Positions 25,154 through 33,661 of a stretch of 64,000 nt of DNA are shown here, in pieces. The position numbers and the translations under genes are program-made. The first letter of the stretch is position 1. Every line of letters begins with the position of its first letter. This DNA comes from JAGPDB01 sp046331265. Lineage in GTDB: Bacteria; Actinomycetota; Acidimicrobiia; IMCC26256; JAGPDB01. The stretch covers positions 48,761-112,760 of the forward strand of contig JAXLRE010000006.1 in the NCBI GenBank assembly GCA_046331265.1, in the 5' to 3' direction. The notes under the pieces are model-generated. The model was not told the origin of the DNA and did no database searches. It saw only the letters and a program-made list of their open reading frames with translations.

Positions 25154-26782
25154 ATGGATATACCTGCATTCAGAAAATCAAATATTTGGTGGGAAAATCG
25201 TTTTGGATATGAAGTCTATCCACGAACATTTTTTGACAGTAACGGCGATGGTATTGGGGATTTATCAGGTATAAAAGAAAAACTCGAATATCTTTCCAAG
25301 CTTGGTATCGGCGCAATCTGGATTTGTCCTTTTTACAAATCGCCTCTTATTGATTGTGGTTACGATGTTTCTGATTATTTTGATATTGATCCAGAAATAG
25401 GAACTATTAAAGATTTTGAAAATTTAATAAGTGTTGCACATGATCTTGATATTGCTGTGTTAATGGATATTGTTCCAAACCATACTTCTGATCAACATGA
25501 GTTATTTCAAAAAGCGTTAGCTGATATGAATTCACCAGAGCGTGACTTATTTATTTTTAGAGATCCCAAACCAGATGGTTCAGCTCCTAATAACTGGCTA
25601 AGTGTGTTTGGAGGTTCAGCTTGGACATTAGATGAAAAATCTGGACAATATTATTTACATTTATTTTACCCGGAACAGCCAGATTTAAATTGGAGAAATC
25701 CTAAAGTTCACTCAATGTTTGAAAACATATTGCGATTTTGGTTAGATAAAGGCATTGATGGTTTTAGAATTGATGTAACACAAGGTTTATATAAGCACGA
25801 AGATTTACCTGACACAATCGAAATTAAAGAACTTCCGGCAGATGCAACAGAAGAGCAAAAATTTGCAAATATGGATGACCAATACTATTACTGCTTGCCT
25901 GAAACCCCATTAGTTTTTGAAAACTGGAAGAGAATTGCAAGTGAATATAATGCAGTATTAATTGGAGAAATGGTTGAGACTACACCAAAAAGACTTGCAC
26001 AATATTTTAATGGTAAAGGTCTTGACCTTGTTACTTACTTGGCTAGTTCAAGAATTTTTTGGGAACCAGAGAAAATAGTAGAAGTATTTGATCATGCGGA
26101 ACATAATTTTTTTGGCCAAATAACTTGGATGATGGCCAACCATGACTTTTCAAGAACCGTTTCAAGATTTGGTGGAGAAAATATAGGCCTACAGCGTGCG
26201 TTGACTACTACAGCTTTTACGGCATGTTTGTCTGGCTTCCCATTTTTATATTATGGCGAAGAGCTTGGCTGGGAAGATGGATTAGTTAATACAAAGGATG
26301 CGAGAGATCCGCGTGCAATAAGATTTCCAGATTCTATATCAGAAGGCCGTGATCCAGTAAGAACAAACATGGCGTGGTCCTTTGGAGAATTAAACCAGGG
26401 CTTTAGTGCTAGCCAAAACGTTTGGCTAAAGAGTGAAGATCGAAAAGAACAAGACTGTGTTAATGCTCAGATTTCAGAAGATACATCGCCTTTTTATAAA
26501 TACAATGAAATTATTGCGTTGCGTAAGCAGATTGGGGAAATAGCCAATGCGCCATTAGCAGAAAAACAATGGATTAGGACACAACGTTTTATTGGCTATC
26601 AATATAACGACTTGATCTGTGGAATGAATGTTGATGATGATGTGTATAAATTAGATATTGAAGGTAAGTATGACCTTATATATTCAAGTAGCCTAAGTAC
26701 CGAAAAAACAGATATAAATCAAGAAAATACGATTGTTTTTCCTCCTGAAACTACATGTGTATACAAATTACGCACAAACTAA
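25154..26782 (+). CDS. GH13 alpha-glucosidase family protein
   Basis: A 542-residue (beta/alpha)8 glycosidase. Conserved regions: 'LMDIVPNHTSDQH' (region I, ending at about 114), 'GFRIDVTQ' with nucleophile Asp207, 'IGEMVE' with acid/base Glu272, and 'MMANHDFSR' with Asp331. 'DGIGDLSGI' near residue 35 holds the calcium-type loop of alpha-glucosidases, oligo-1,6-glucosidases and trehalose-active enzymes. The exact linkage is uncertain. The neighbours point to trehalose or a malto-oligosaccharide. TAGTAT lies 7 nt before the ATG, suggesting an internal leaderless promoter. Confidence 0.88.
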   Translation: MDIPAFRKSNIWWENRFGYEVYPRTFFDSNGDGIGDLSGIKEKLEYLSKLGIGAIWICPFYKSPLIDCGYDVSDYFDIDPEIGTIKDFENLISVAHDLDIAVLMDIVPNHTSDQHELFQKALADMNSPERDLFIFRDPKPDGSAPNNWLSVFGGSAWTLDEKSGQYYLHLFYPEQPDLNWRNPKVHSMFENILRFWLDKGIDGFRIDVTQGLYKHEDLPDTIEIKELPADATEEQKFANMDDQYYYCLPETPLVFENWKRIASEYNAVLIGEMVETTPKRLAQYFNGKGLDLVTYLASSRIFWEPEKIVEVFDHAEHNFFGQITWMMANHDFSRTVSRFGGENIGLQRALTTTAFTACLSGFPFLYYGEELGWEDGLVNTKDARDPRAIRFPDSISEGRDPVRTNMAWSFGELNQGFSASQNVWLKSEDRKEQDCVNAQISEDTSPFYKYNEIIALRKQIGEIANAPLAEKQWIRTQRFIGYQYNDLICGMNVDDDVYKLDIEGKYDLIYSSSLSTEKTDINQENTIVFPPETTCVYKLRTN

Positions 26783-26840
26783 AAGAGTTAATTTAACGAA
26801 AAATGCTATAGTTTTCGGACTGTTTTACACGGAGGTCTAA

Positions 26841-27815
26841 TTGAGTAATCCAACAGAAGTAGTCGGAGTAATAGTTTGCGCTGGAGATGGAACTCGAGCA
26901 ACATCTTTTACCGGCGGTAATTCAAAAGAAATGCTTACCTGCGTAGATAGACCTGCAATTAATTTAATAATTGCAGAAGGTCTTCAAGCTGGAATTAATA
27001 AATTTGTAATTATTACTAATAGAAGGAAAACCGATCTTAACCATTGGGTCCAAGGAACTCATCCAAAAATTACAGAGTGGACAAGCAATGGTAAGTCAGC
27101 AACGGTGGCTGCTTGTCTTGAAATTAGCGAGGCTGCAAATATAGAAATTGCATATCAAGATGCTCCATTAGGTTTAGGTCATGCGGTATTGCAAGCTAAA
27201 GATAAAGTTGGGAATAGACCATTTGTTGTTTTTCTTCCTGATGAAATGATGGTTGACTTGGTCCAAAATCCAAATCAAGACCTTCCTACTCCTGCACGTG
27301 AACTTGTTGATTTAGGTTTAAAAGGTTGGAATGCAACACTGACTCTAGAAGTCCCTGCTGATCAAGCTCATAAATATGGAATAGTCGAACACGAACCGAG
27401 TGTTGATGTTGACCGTCCATCTGCAACTAGGTTGCGCGAAAAGCCAACATTGGATGCTGGTGATGTACAACCAAGAAATGCAATTGTCGGACGTTATGTT
27501 TTTCAACCAGAATTTTTTGCTTACCTTGAAGCAACAAAACCTGGAGTAGGTGGCGAAATACAATTAACAGATGCAATGAATGAATTTGTTAATGATGGAC
27601 ATCCTTTATTGGTAACAACGCCATTAGGAGATGTCGAAAGATTTGATATTGGTGGTCTTGATGGGTATATCAATTTCACATCTGCGTTAATTGATGCACG
27701 TTCTAGAGGGATTGTTCCTCTAAGTGCAGCTGAGGCAAGGAATAGCTTGGTTCATAGCGGAACTGTTGGAATCGATGCTCGTACAATAAATCCTGCGGGT
27801 GCAACCCGAGCATAA
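26841..27815 (+). CDS. galU: UTP-glucose-1-phosphate uridylyltransferase
   Basis: A 324-residue nucleotidyltransferase giving UDP-glucose, the donor for the OtsA-type reaction and for cell-envelope glycans. The N-terminal loop reads 'VVGVIVCAGDGTRATSF' (variant of G-x-GTR), with 'KEMLTCVDRPAI' and 'PLGLGHAVLQAK' following. 'VFLPDEMM' holds the metal-binding Asp, and 'PRNAIVGRYVFQPEFF' is typical of GalU. The TTG start is supported by GGAGGT five nt upstream. A TGCTATAGT extended -10 lies about 35 nt before it, so it may also be transcribed separately. Confidence 0.9.
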   Translation: MSNPTEVVGVIVCAGDGTRATSFTGGNSKEMLTCVDRPAINLIIAEGLQAGINKFVIITNRRKTDLNHWVQGTHPKITEWTSNGKSATVAACLEISEAANIEIAYQDAPLGLGHAVLQAKDKVGNRPFVVFLPDEMMVDLVQNPNQDLPTPARELVDLGLKGWNATLTLEVPADQAHKYGIVEHEPSVDVDRPSATRLREKPTLDAGDVQPRNAIVGRYVFQPEFFAYLEATKPGVGGEIQLTDAMNEFVNDGHPLLVTTPLGDVERFDIGGLDGYINFTSALIDARSRGIVPLSAAEARNSLVHSGTVGIDARTINPAGATRA

Positions 27816-27887
27816 TCCTGGACCTTTGACTAGTTAGAAAATCTCAAAGTTGCACAGAGATAAGAATTATAAGTAGGTTTTTCTGTT

Positions 27888-28766
27888 ATGAAACAAATAC
27901 TTGCAGTAGATATGGGTGGCACAAAAACATCGGCTGGTGTTTTTGATTACGACGGCGAAATGCTCGTATGCGACACAATCCTTAATCCTAAAACTATGGA
28001 TGAAGAAGTTTTGTGGGAGGCTGTAACAGATTTGATCGACAAAGTTAGTGCACCTTATGAAGATGATATTGTTGTTTGTGGTGTTGCTGCTGCAGGTCCG
28101 ATGAAAGCTAAAGGCAAAACTATTTCACCAGCTAATGCTCATGCATGGGTAGATTTTCCTTTTAGAGAACGTCTAGAAAAACACATTAAAAAACCTGCAT
28201 ACATAGAAAATGATTGTAAAGCTCTGGCACTTGGCGAAGGTTGGAAGGGTGCTGCAGTAGGACAAAGTCATTATATGTCGATGGTTGTCTCCACAGGTGT
28301 TGGTGGTGGAATTGTTTTAGATGGAAAACTATTACATGGTAATGAAATGCAGGCTGGTCATATTGGTCACATGATTATTGATCCGAGTGGTCCACAATGT
28401 GGGTGTGGTGGACATGGATGCGTTGAAGCATTTGCATCTGGTCCAAGTCTAGAAAGAAAATTTTCCATTAAACCTGAAGAAGCAACACATGAGATGAAAC
28501 AATTTTGTGCTGATATTATCGGGCAAGCAATTGCTGGAGTTACGGCGCTTTTAGATATTCGTCTTGTAACAATTGGTGGATCAGTTGCTCTTGGCTTTGG
28601 TGAAGAATACTTTGAAATGGTCCAAAAACGTATAGATGATCTTGCAAAAATTGAATTTGCTAGAGGTGTGAAAGTTGTACCATCTGGGCTTGGTAAACAC
28701 GGCGGTCTCGTTAGTGCTGCAAGAGTTGGAAAACTTGGTTATCGCGGCATCCTGTGGAGCGAATAA
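27888..28766 (+). CDS. ROK-family glucokinase-like sugar kinase
   Basis: A 292-residue ROK kinase. The ATP phosphate loop is 'LAVDMGGTKTSAGVFD'. The catalytic region 'YIENDCKALALGE' contains the general-base Asp, and the ROK zinc motif 'HIGHMIIDPSGPQCGCGGHG' runs into 'CVEAFASGP'. It likely phosphorylates glucose released by the GH13 and GH15 enzymes encoded around it, feeding glucose-6-phosphate to glycolysis or trehalose synthesis. Length is typical. Confidence 0.9.
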   Translation: MKQILAVDMGGTKTSAGVFDYDGEMLVCDTILNPKTMDEEVLWEAVTDLIDKVSAPYEDDIVVCGVAAAGPMKAKGKTISPANAHAWVDFPFRERLEKHIKKPAYIENDCKALALGEGWKGAAVGQSHYMSMVVSTGVGGGIVLDGKLLHGNEMQAGHIGHMIIDPSGPQCGCGGHGCVEAFASGPSLERKFSIKPEEATHEMKQFCADIIGQAIAGVTALLDIRLVTIGGSVALGFGEEYFEMVQKRIDDLAKIEFARGVKVVPSGLGKHGGLVSAARVGKLGYRGILWSE

Positions 28767-28787
28767 CTAATCGCTAGAATTTCACGT

Positions 28788-29375
28788 GTGTATTTAACAG
28801 GCGAACGAGTAATACTGCGTCCACTCGAAAGTGGAGATTACGAAAGCTATAAAGAAGTTCGCGAACGTTGTAATGACTGGCTTGTTCCATGGGAACCAAC
28901 TGTAGATGGCGTTCCATCAGACACGCATAGTACTTATGAAAATTATCAATACCGCATTCACTCTTTTGATAGAGGTTCTCAATTTGATACTTCATACGGT
29001 TTTGGTATTTTTTTACACGACGGAACTTTTATTGGGGAAGTTTCTTTAGGGACAATTAACCGGGGACCATTTCAATCTGTTCTGTTGGGATATTGGGTTG
29101 ATATGAAGTATGCAGGTAAAGGTTTAGTTCCCGAAGCCGCATCATTGGTTATTAATTATGCATTTACGAATTTAGGTTTCAGACGAATTGAAATTGCAAT
29201 AGTACCCCGAAACAAATCAAGTATTCGTGTCGCCGAGAAACTCGGTTTTGTATATGAAGGCGAGTCGAAAGATTATATTGAAGTGGCAGGAGTAAGAGAA
29301 GATCATGCGAGGTATTCAATGACTCCATCTCTTTGGCGTCAATTAAACGGAGATACACAAAAGGAGTCATCATAA
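28788..29375 (+). CDS. GNAT N-acetyltransferase, RimJ/RimL type
   Basis: A 195-residue acetyltransferase that begins 'YLTGERVILRPLESGDYESY', the standard opening of RimJ/RimL-like proteins. The acetyl-CoA-binding motif appears as 'YWVDMKYAGKGLVPEAASLV', followed by 'LGFRRIEIAIVPRNKSSIRV' and 'EKLGFVYEG'. The GTG start lies 7 nt after TAGAAT (28775-28780), so a leaderless transcript is likely. The substrate (ribosomal protein N-terminus, small amine or antibiotic) is unknown. Its place in a sugar operon may be fortuitous. Confidence 0.87.
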   Translation: MYLTGERVILRPLESGDYESYKEVRERCNDWLVPWEPTVDGVPSDTHSTYENYQYRIHSFDRGSQFDTSYGFGIFLHDGTFIGEVSLGTINRGPFQSVLLGYWVDMKYAGKGLVPEAASLVINYAFTNLGFRRIEIAIVPRNKSSIRVAEKLGFVYEGESKDYIEVAGVREDHARYSMTPSLWRQLNGDTQKESS

Positions 29376-31153
29376 AACCATTTCCACCCATTAACGACTG
29401 TTCATTGCTAAGCGATAATCGCACAATAGCAATTGTTGAACCTGATGCATCTATATCGTGGCTATGTTTTCCACGTGTTGACTCAGCAGCAGTATTTGCT
29501 CATTTATTAGATACTGAAAATGATCCTGAGCGTGCAGGTATTTTTTCGATCGAAGATGCTCAAGGTAGTTTCCCTAGACAAAATTATGTAGATGACACAA
29601 TGATTTTGGAATCTCATTTTGAAACCTTTACCATTACAGATTATCTAGATACATCGAGAGGAAGGACTAAACATCAAGCAGGTCGTAGTGATCTAGTTCG
29701 TGTTGTTGAAGGTACAGGAGTTATAAATGTTTTGTTTGCTCCACGATTAAATTTTGGTAGATCACCAACTCGACTTGTTCAAAAAGATAGAGGTTTAGTC
29801 ATAAAAGGTGGAATTGATTTAACTTGCTTAAGATCGCCAGATATCACTTGGACAATTGTTAGTGATGATTTACATGACAGCGCTTCAGCGACAATTGATT
29901 TAGATGCAATGGGTGGAAGGGTTAAGTTTGAACTGCGTTGTGGAACAGCTAATGTTCGTTCTGATTCACTATCTGAAGCAGAACGACGTGAAGGTACTCG
30001 TGTCTACTGGCAAAAATGGGTCGATAAATTACAGCTTCCTAGTAGTAATCAGGAAGAAGTTAGACGTAGTGCCGTACTTTTAAAGTCTTTGTGTCACACT
30101 CCAACGGGTGCGATACTTGCTGCAGCCACAACTTCATTGCCTGAAGGTATTGGTGGTCAACGAAACTGGGATTATAGATACTGTTGGCTAAGAGATGCAT
30201 CAATGACGGCAGCGACATTAGTAAATCTAGGAAGTCATAGTGAAGCTATGAAATTTTTAGATTGGCTAGATGACATAGTTAAGGCACGTGGTAATGCAGC
30301 TATGTTGAATCCTCTGTATATGGTGTCAGGATCACACCTAGCTCCAGAAGGATCTATCGATGAACTCTCTGGATATAGGAGTTCACGACCTGTAAGGGTT
30401 AATAACGGTGCTGATGCACAAATTCAATTAGATGTTTTTGGTGCAATTGTTGACTTAATTTCAACTTTGGCTGATAAAGGTGAACCATTAGCTACAAAGC
30501 ACTGGAACTTAGTTTGTGAACTAGTTGAAGCTGTTAAGTTGAGATGGCAAGAAGAAGACGCAGGTATTTGGGAGTTCAGATCTGCTCCTAGACAATATAC
30601 AAATTCGAAACTTATGTGCTGGGTCGCAGTTGATCGTGCGGTAAAACTTTCTGATTATTTCACTGGAGAAATTGATCAAAGTTGGGTTGAGCTTCGCGAT
30701 GAGATTGCGGAAGCTATTTGCGAAAATAGCTATAAGGCACATAGGAATGCTTTCACATCTGCATACGACGGAGATGATATTGATGCCTCAGTTTTGGCGT
30801 TAGGTATATTTGGTTTTTGTGAACCTGATGATCCTAAGTTTTTAGGAACGATAAAAGCAGTTGAAGATGCGCTATTGATTAACAACACAGTTTTTAGATA
30901 TTTAGTTGAAGATGCTTTGCCGGGAACAGAAGGTGGGTGGCACTTGTTAACACTTTGGTTGTGCGAATGTTATTTTAAAGCTGGCCGCAAACAAGATGCC
31001 ATAAACTTATTCGAAATAGTACGAAAAAATATCGGTGCCACAGGATTAATGAGTGAACAAGTCGATCCTGAAACCGGAGAGGCTATGGGTAATCTACCTC
31101 AAGCATATTCTCACCTTGGTTTTATTGATGCGGTGCTGACTTTGTCCAAATAG
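29333..31153 (+). CDS. GH15 glucoamylase/trehalase family protein
   Basis: A GH15 (alpha/alpha)6-barrel glycosidase of about 594-606 residues. The N-terminal beta-domain begins 'PINDCSLLSDNRTIAIVEPD' and continues 'ISWLCFPRVDS'. The barrel shows 'NWDYRYCWLRDASMTAATL' (first catalytic region) and 'LPGTEGGWHLLTLWLCECY' (second, with Glu). The actinobacterial members are trehalases or glucan 1,4-glucosidases. The annotated TTG start lies 43 nt inside the GNAT gene. A perfect AAAGGAG at 29360-29366 instead points to a start near 29369-29372, where only ATC or ATA codons exist. It ends the trehalose/glucose operon. Confidence 0.86.
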   Translation: MASIKRRYTKGVIIKPFPPINDCSLLSDNRTIAIVEPDASISWLCFPRVDSAAVFAHLLDTENDPERAGIFSIEDAQGSFPRQNYVDDTMILESHFETFTITDYLDTSRGRTKHQAGRSDLVRVVEGTGVINVLFAPRLNFGRSPTRLVQKDRGLVIKGGIDLTCLRSPDITWTIVSDDLHDSASATIDLDAMGGRVKFELRCGTANVRSDSLSEAERREGTRVYWQKWVDKLQLPSSNQEEVRRSAVLLKSLCHTPTGAILAAATTSLPEGIGGQRNWDYRYCWLRDASMTAATLVNLGSHSEAMKFLDWLDDIVKARGNAAMLNPLYMVSGSHLAPEGSIDELSGYRSSRPVRVNNGADAQIQLDVFGAIVDLISTLADKGEPLATKHWNLVCELVEAVKLRWQEEDAGIWEFRSAPRQYTNSKLMCWVAVDRAVKLSDYFTGEIDQSWVELRDEIAEAICENSYKAHRNAFTSAYDGDDIDASVLALGIFGFCEPDDPKFLGTIKAVEDALLINNTVFRYLVEDALPGTEGGWHLLTLWLCECYFKAGRKQDAINLFEIVRKNIGATGLMSEQVDPETGEAMGNLPQAYSHLGFIDAVLTLSK

Positions 31154-31179
31154 TCCAAAAAGGTAGGTGGAACCTACAG

Positions 31180-32664
31180 CTAATAGGCTTGAGCAAAAAC
31201 AGCTAGTTCTGTTGCTTGTTCCCCTGTAACAATGCATTTAGCTCCAGGTTCTAACTCGCTGACTAAAGAAGAAGTTTCGCCAGTTTCTAAAGCACTCGTT
31301 AAATCGTTATTAGATAGAGGTAGGCATCTAATAGTTGCCTTAGTGTCTTGTTTAACTTTCGCTTCGCTGTCAGCTTTTCCGTTCCAAGGTGCAATAACAA
31401 AACCGTTACAAGAATTTAGATACTCTTGCATTTCATCATAATTACTTGGTGTAAAAGTGTTTTCTTTTTGGAATTGTTCAGCTTCTGAATAGAGTGCATT
31501 ATCGAAATTAATTAATTCTTTCTCAACAAAATTAGAAATATCGTTGAACGAGACTTTTTGTTTCTCTCCTCCAAGACGAGATGAAACCATTACAGAGTTT
31601 GCTTCTAAATCTCTAGGACCGATTTCAATTCTAAGTGGAACACCTTTTTGTTCCCAGTGTGCATATTTATTTCCTGGTCTAACTTCGTCACGGTCATCAA
31701 TTTTTACTCTGATGTTTTTCGAAACTAAGTCGTTACAAATATTTTGTGCAGATTCTATGACTTGTGATGCTTCATTTTCATTTCTATATATAGGCACAAT
31801 TACTACTTGTTTAGGCGCTACTCCACTAGGCAGCTTTAAACCCTTGTCGTCACCATGAGACATTATTAAAGCACCAATTATTCGTGTGGATATTCCCCAT
31901 GAAGTTGCATAAGCATAATCAAGTCCACCATCACGTGTTTGGAATTGAACACCATATGTTTTTGCAAAGAGTTGACCTAAATAATGTGATGTACAAGATT
32001 GCAATGCCTTCTTATCTCTCATCATTGCTTCATATGTAATTGTTTCTTCTGCGCCAGGGAAACGTTCAGTTTCACTTTTGCGTCCAACAATTCCAGGAAT
32101 CATTAAAACGTTTTTTATAACATCCATGTAAACATCACGCATGATTGTTAATGTTTCTTTTATTGCATCATTTGATGTCTCATGCGCAGTGTGGCCTTCT
32201 TGCCATAAGAATTCTGAGGTACGCAAAAAAAGTCTTGAACGCATTTCAGCTCTGAAAACATTTGCCCATTGGTTATAAAGCAATGGAAGATCACGGTAGC
32301 TTTGTATCCAACGTGAATATGTGTCCCAAATTACTGTTTCAGATGTTGGACGTAAGATAAGTGCATCTTCGAGTTCTTTCCCACCTGAATGAGTCGCAAC
32401 AATTACTTCTGGAGCAAAACCTTCAAGTGTCTCTTCTTCTTTAGAAAGTAGATTCTGAGGAATGAGAGCAGGGAAGTAGAGGTTCTCGTGACCTGTTGCT
32501 TTAATTCTCTCATCTACTGCTCTTTGGAGGAATTCCCATATCGCGTAACCCCAAGGTCTGATAACCATGGATCCTCGTGCGAGACCATTTTCAGCTAGTT
32601 CAGCATCTCGTATAATCGCCTGATACCAGGATGGAAAATCTTCACTTTGTTTAGGTAATGCCAT
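31180..32664 (-). CDS. proS: proline-tRNA ligase (archaeal/eukaryote-like type)
   Basis: A 494-residue class II synthetase charging tRNA-Pro. It opens 'ALPKQSEDFPSWYQAIIRDA', the sign of the shorter ProS type without the bacterial editing insertion. Motif 2 'NVFRAEMRSRLFLRTSEFLW' and motif 3 around 'TSWGISTRIIGALI' are present. The anticodon domain begins 'APKQVVIVPIYRN', and a C-terminal zinc-type domain follows. ATG at 32664 fits the family start better than an upstream TTG. A minus-strand TAAGAT lies 8 nt upstream, suggesting a leaderless message. It is convergent with the GH15 gene. Confidence 0.94.
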   Translation of the reverse strand: MALPKQSEDFPSWYQAIIRDAELAENGLARGSMVIRPWGYAIWEFLQRAVDERIKATGHENLYFPALIPQNLLSKEEETLEGFAPEVIVATHSGGKELEDALILRPTSETVIWDTYSRWIQSYRDLPLLYNQWANVFRAEMRSRLFLRTSEFLWQEGHTAHETSNDAIKETLTIMRDVYMDVIKNVLMIPGIVGRKSETERFPGAEETITYEAMMRDKKALQSCTSHYLGQLFAKTYGVQFQTRDGGLDYAYATSWGISTRIIGALIMSHGDDKGLKLPSGVAPKQVVIVPIYRNENEASQVIESAQNICNDLVSKNIRVKIDDRDEVRPGNKYAHWEQKGVPLRIEIGPRDLEANSVMVSSRLGGEKQKVSFNDISNFVEKELINFDNALYSEAEQFQKENTFTPSNYDEMQEYLNSCNGFVIAPWNGKADSEAKVKQDTKATIRCLPLSNNDLTSALETGETSSLVSELEPGAKCIVTGEQATELAVFAQAY

Positions 32665-32756
32665 AAAGTACAATCTTAGTTTGTTCGAGTCGAAGATTTC
32701 GTGGTGTTATTGCCTAATATATCTTTGCTAAAAAAATTTGGTTTTAACCAACCAAT

Positions 32757-32840
32757 GCCCGAGTGGCGGAATAGGCAGACGCGAGCGGCTTAAAACCGCT
32801 TGATCGAAAGATCGTAGGGGTTCAAGTCCCCTCTTGGGCA
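32757..32840 (+). tRNA. tRNA-Leu (TAA)
   Basis: An 84-nt class II tRNA. The acceptor arm GCCCGAG pairs with CTTGGGC (one G-U). The anticodon stem AGCGG/CCGCT encloses loop CTTAAAA with anticodon TAA at 32791-32793. A long variable arm (GATC-GAAA-GATC) and the GGTTCAAGTCC T-arm follow. CCA is not encoded. Confidence 0.95.
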
Positions 32841-32939
32841 CACTTTTAGCATCATGAATCGCTCTTAATTCACTTATTTTCTATAGACAAAATTCATAAA
32901 CAGATGTAGTTTTTAACTAGTTGAGCGAGTTTTATATTC

Positions 32940-33293
32940 ATGGAAGCTATAAAGAGGCTTTTACTTAAACCGCTATGGAAAATCAATAATCACAAATCAG
33001 CAACACTAAAAGACTTAGCAGTTGCATCGTGTACTTCAATGGCAGCATTTTTTGGACCAATGTCTGCTGGTACACAGAAGATATCTATAAATGCCATACC
33101 TGCAGTTGAAAGTGATAGAACTGTCGTTGATCATTCCCAGACGTATGAATTGTGTGCTTATGCAAAAGCAAAAAAGAAATCACAAATTAATGGGGGACAT
33201 TTAATATCAGAATTAATATTACAAAGACAGCAAAACATTGCAGAGCAGGCCATTTCGGTATCAAAAGGCATAATCGATAACTTTGAAAGGTAG
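32940..33293 (+). CDS. unknown small protein downstream of tRNA-Leu
   Basis: A 117-residue frame with ATG at 32940 and a TATATT box immediately upstream (32933-32938). The product is mostly helical, basic at the N-terminus, with a mildly hydrophobic stretch 'CTSMAAFFGPMSAG' near residue 35. I see no recognised domain. It could be a lineage-specific small protein. The codon pattern resembles neighbours, but support is limited. The 200 nt that follow are AT-rich and hold no gene that I can support. Confidence 0.45.
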   Translation: MEAIKRLLLKPLWKINNHKSATLKDLAVASCTSMAAFFGPMSAGTQKISINAIPAVESDRTVVDHSQTYELCAYAKAKKKSQINGGHLISELILQRQQNIAEQAISVSKGIIDNFER

Positions 33294-33494
33294 AGATAAC
33301 CTTAACTTAGCTATGTAATATTGTTTAAAAATGTATAATATTTTGAAAATATCAAATATTCATAAAATTGTATAACTGCAGCTTAATGTAACTTTTCAAA
33401 CGCAATTCTCACATAAAATCATGCCAAATTAGGACAAATAAGTACAGCGAATAGCTTGATTTTGAATTTGATCTCCAACTAATTTCGTAGAGTC

Positions 33495-33661
33495 TTATTT
33501 GCAAGCATCCCGTGAGTGGTGAGCTTTTGGTTGAGGGGAACCAAGCCCGCACATGGTGGCAAATCTGACCGCTGCCCCAAATACTGCAGCGATGAAAACA
33601 CTTCCTCCGCTCTCGAGCATGCCTATGCCTGTCTGCGTGTGGATAAAAGAAAGGTAAACAA
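33495..33661 (+). ncRNA. structured leader of the Rpf gene, candidate riboswitch
   Basis: The leader is far richer in G and C than the AT-rich gap before it (33294-33490). Hairpin one is TTGGTT/AACCAA (33527-33532 with 33539-33544) with loop GAGGGG. Hairpin two is CGCTGC/GCAGCG (33570-33575 with 33586-33591), with a C-rich loop edge. GGGG at 33535-33538 can pair with CCCC at 33575-33578, giving a possible loop-loop contact. Rpf and other muralytic genes of actinobacteria often carry a cyclic-di-AMP (ydaO) riboswitch here, and the GGGGAACCAA segment is reminiscent of it. The conserved 3' part of that class is not clearly present, so the class stays open. Confidence 0.5.
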
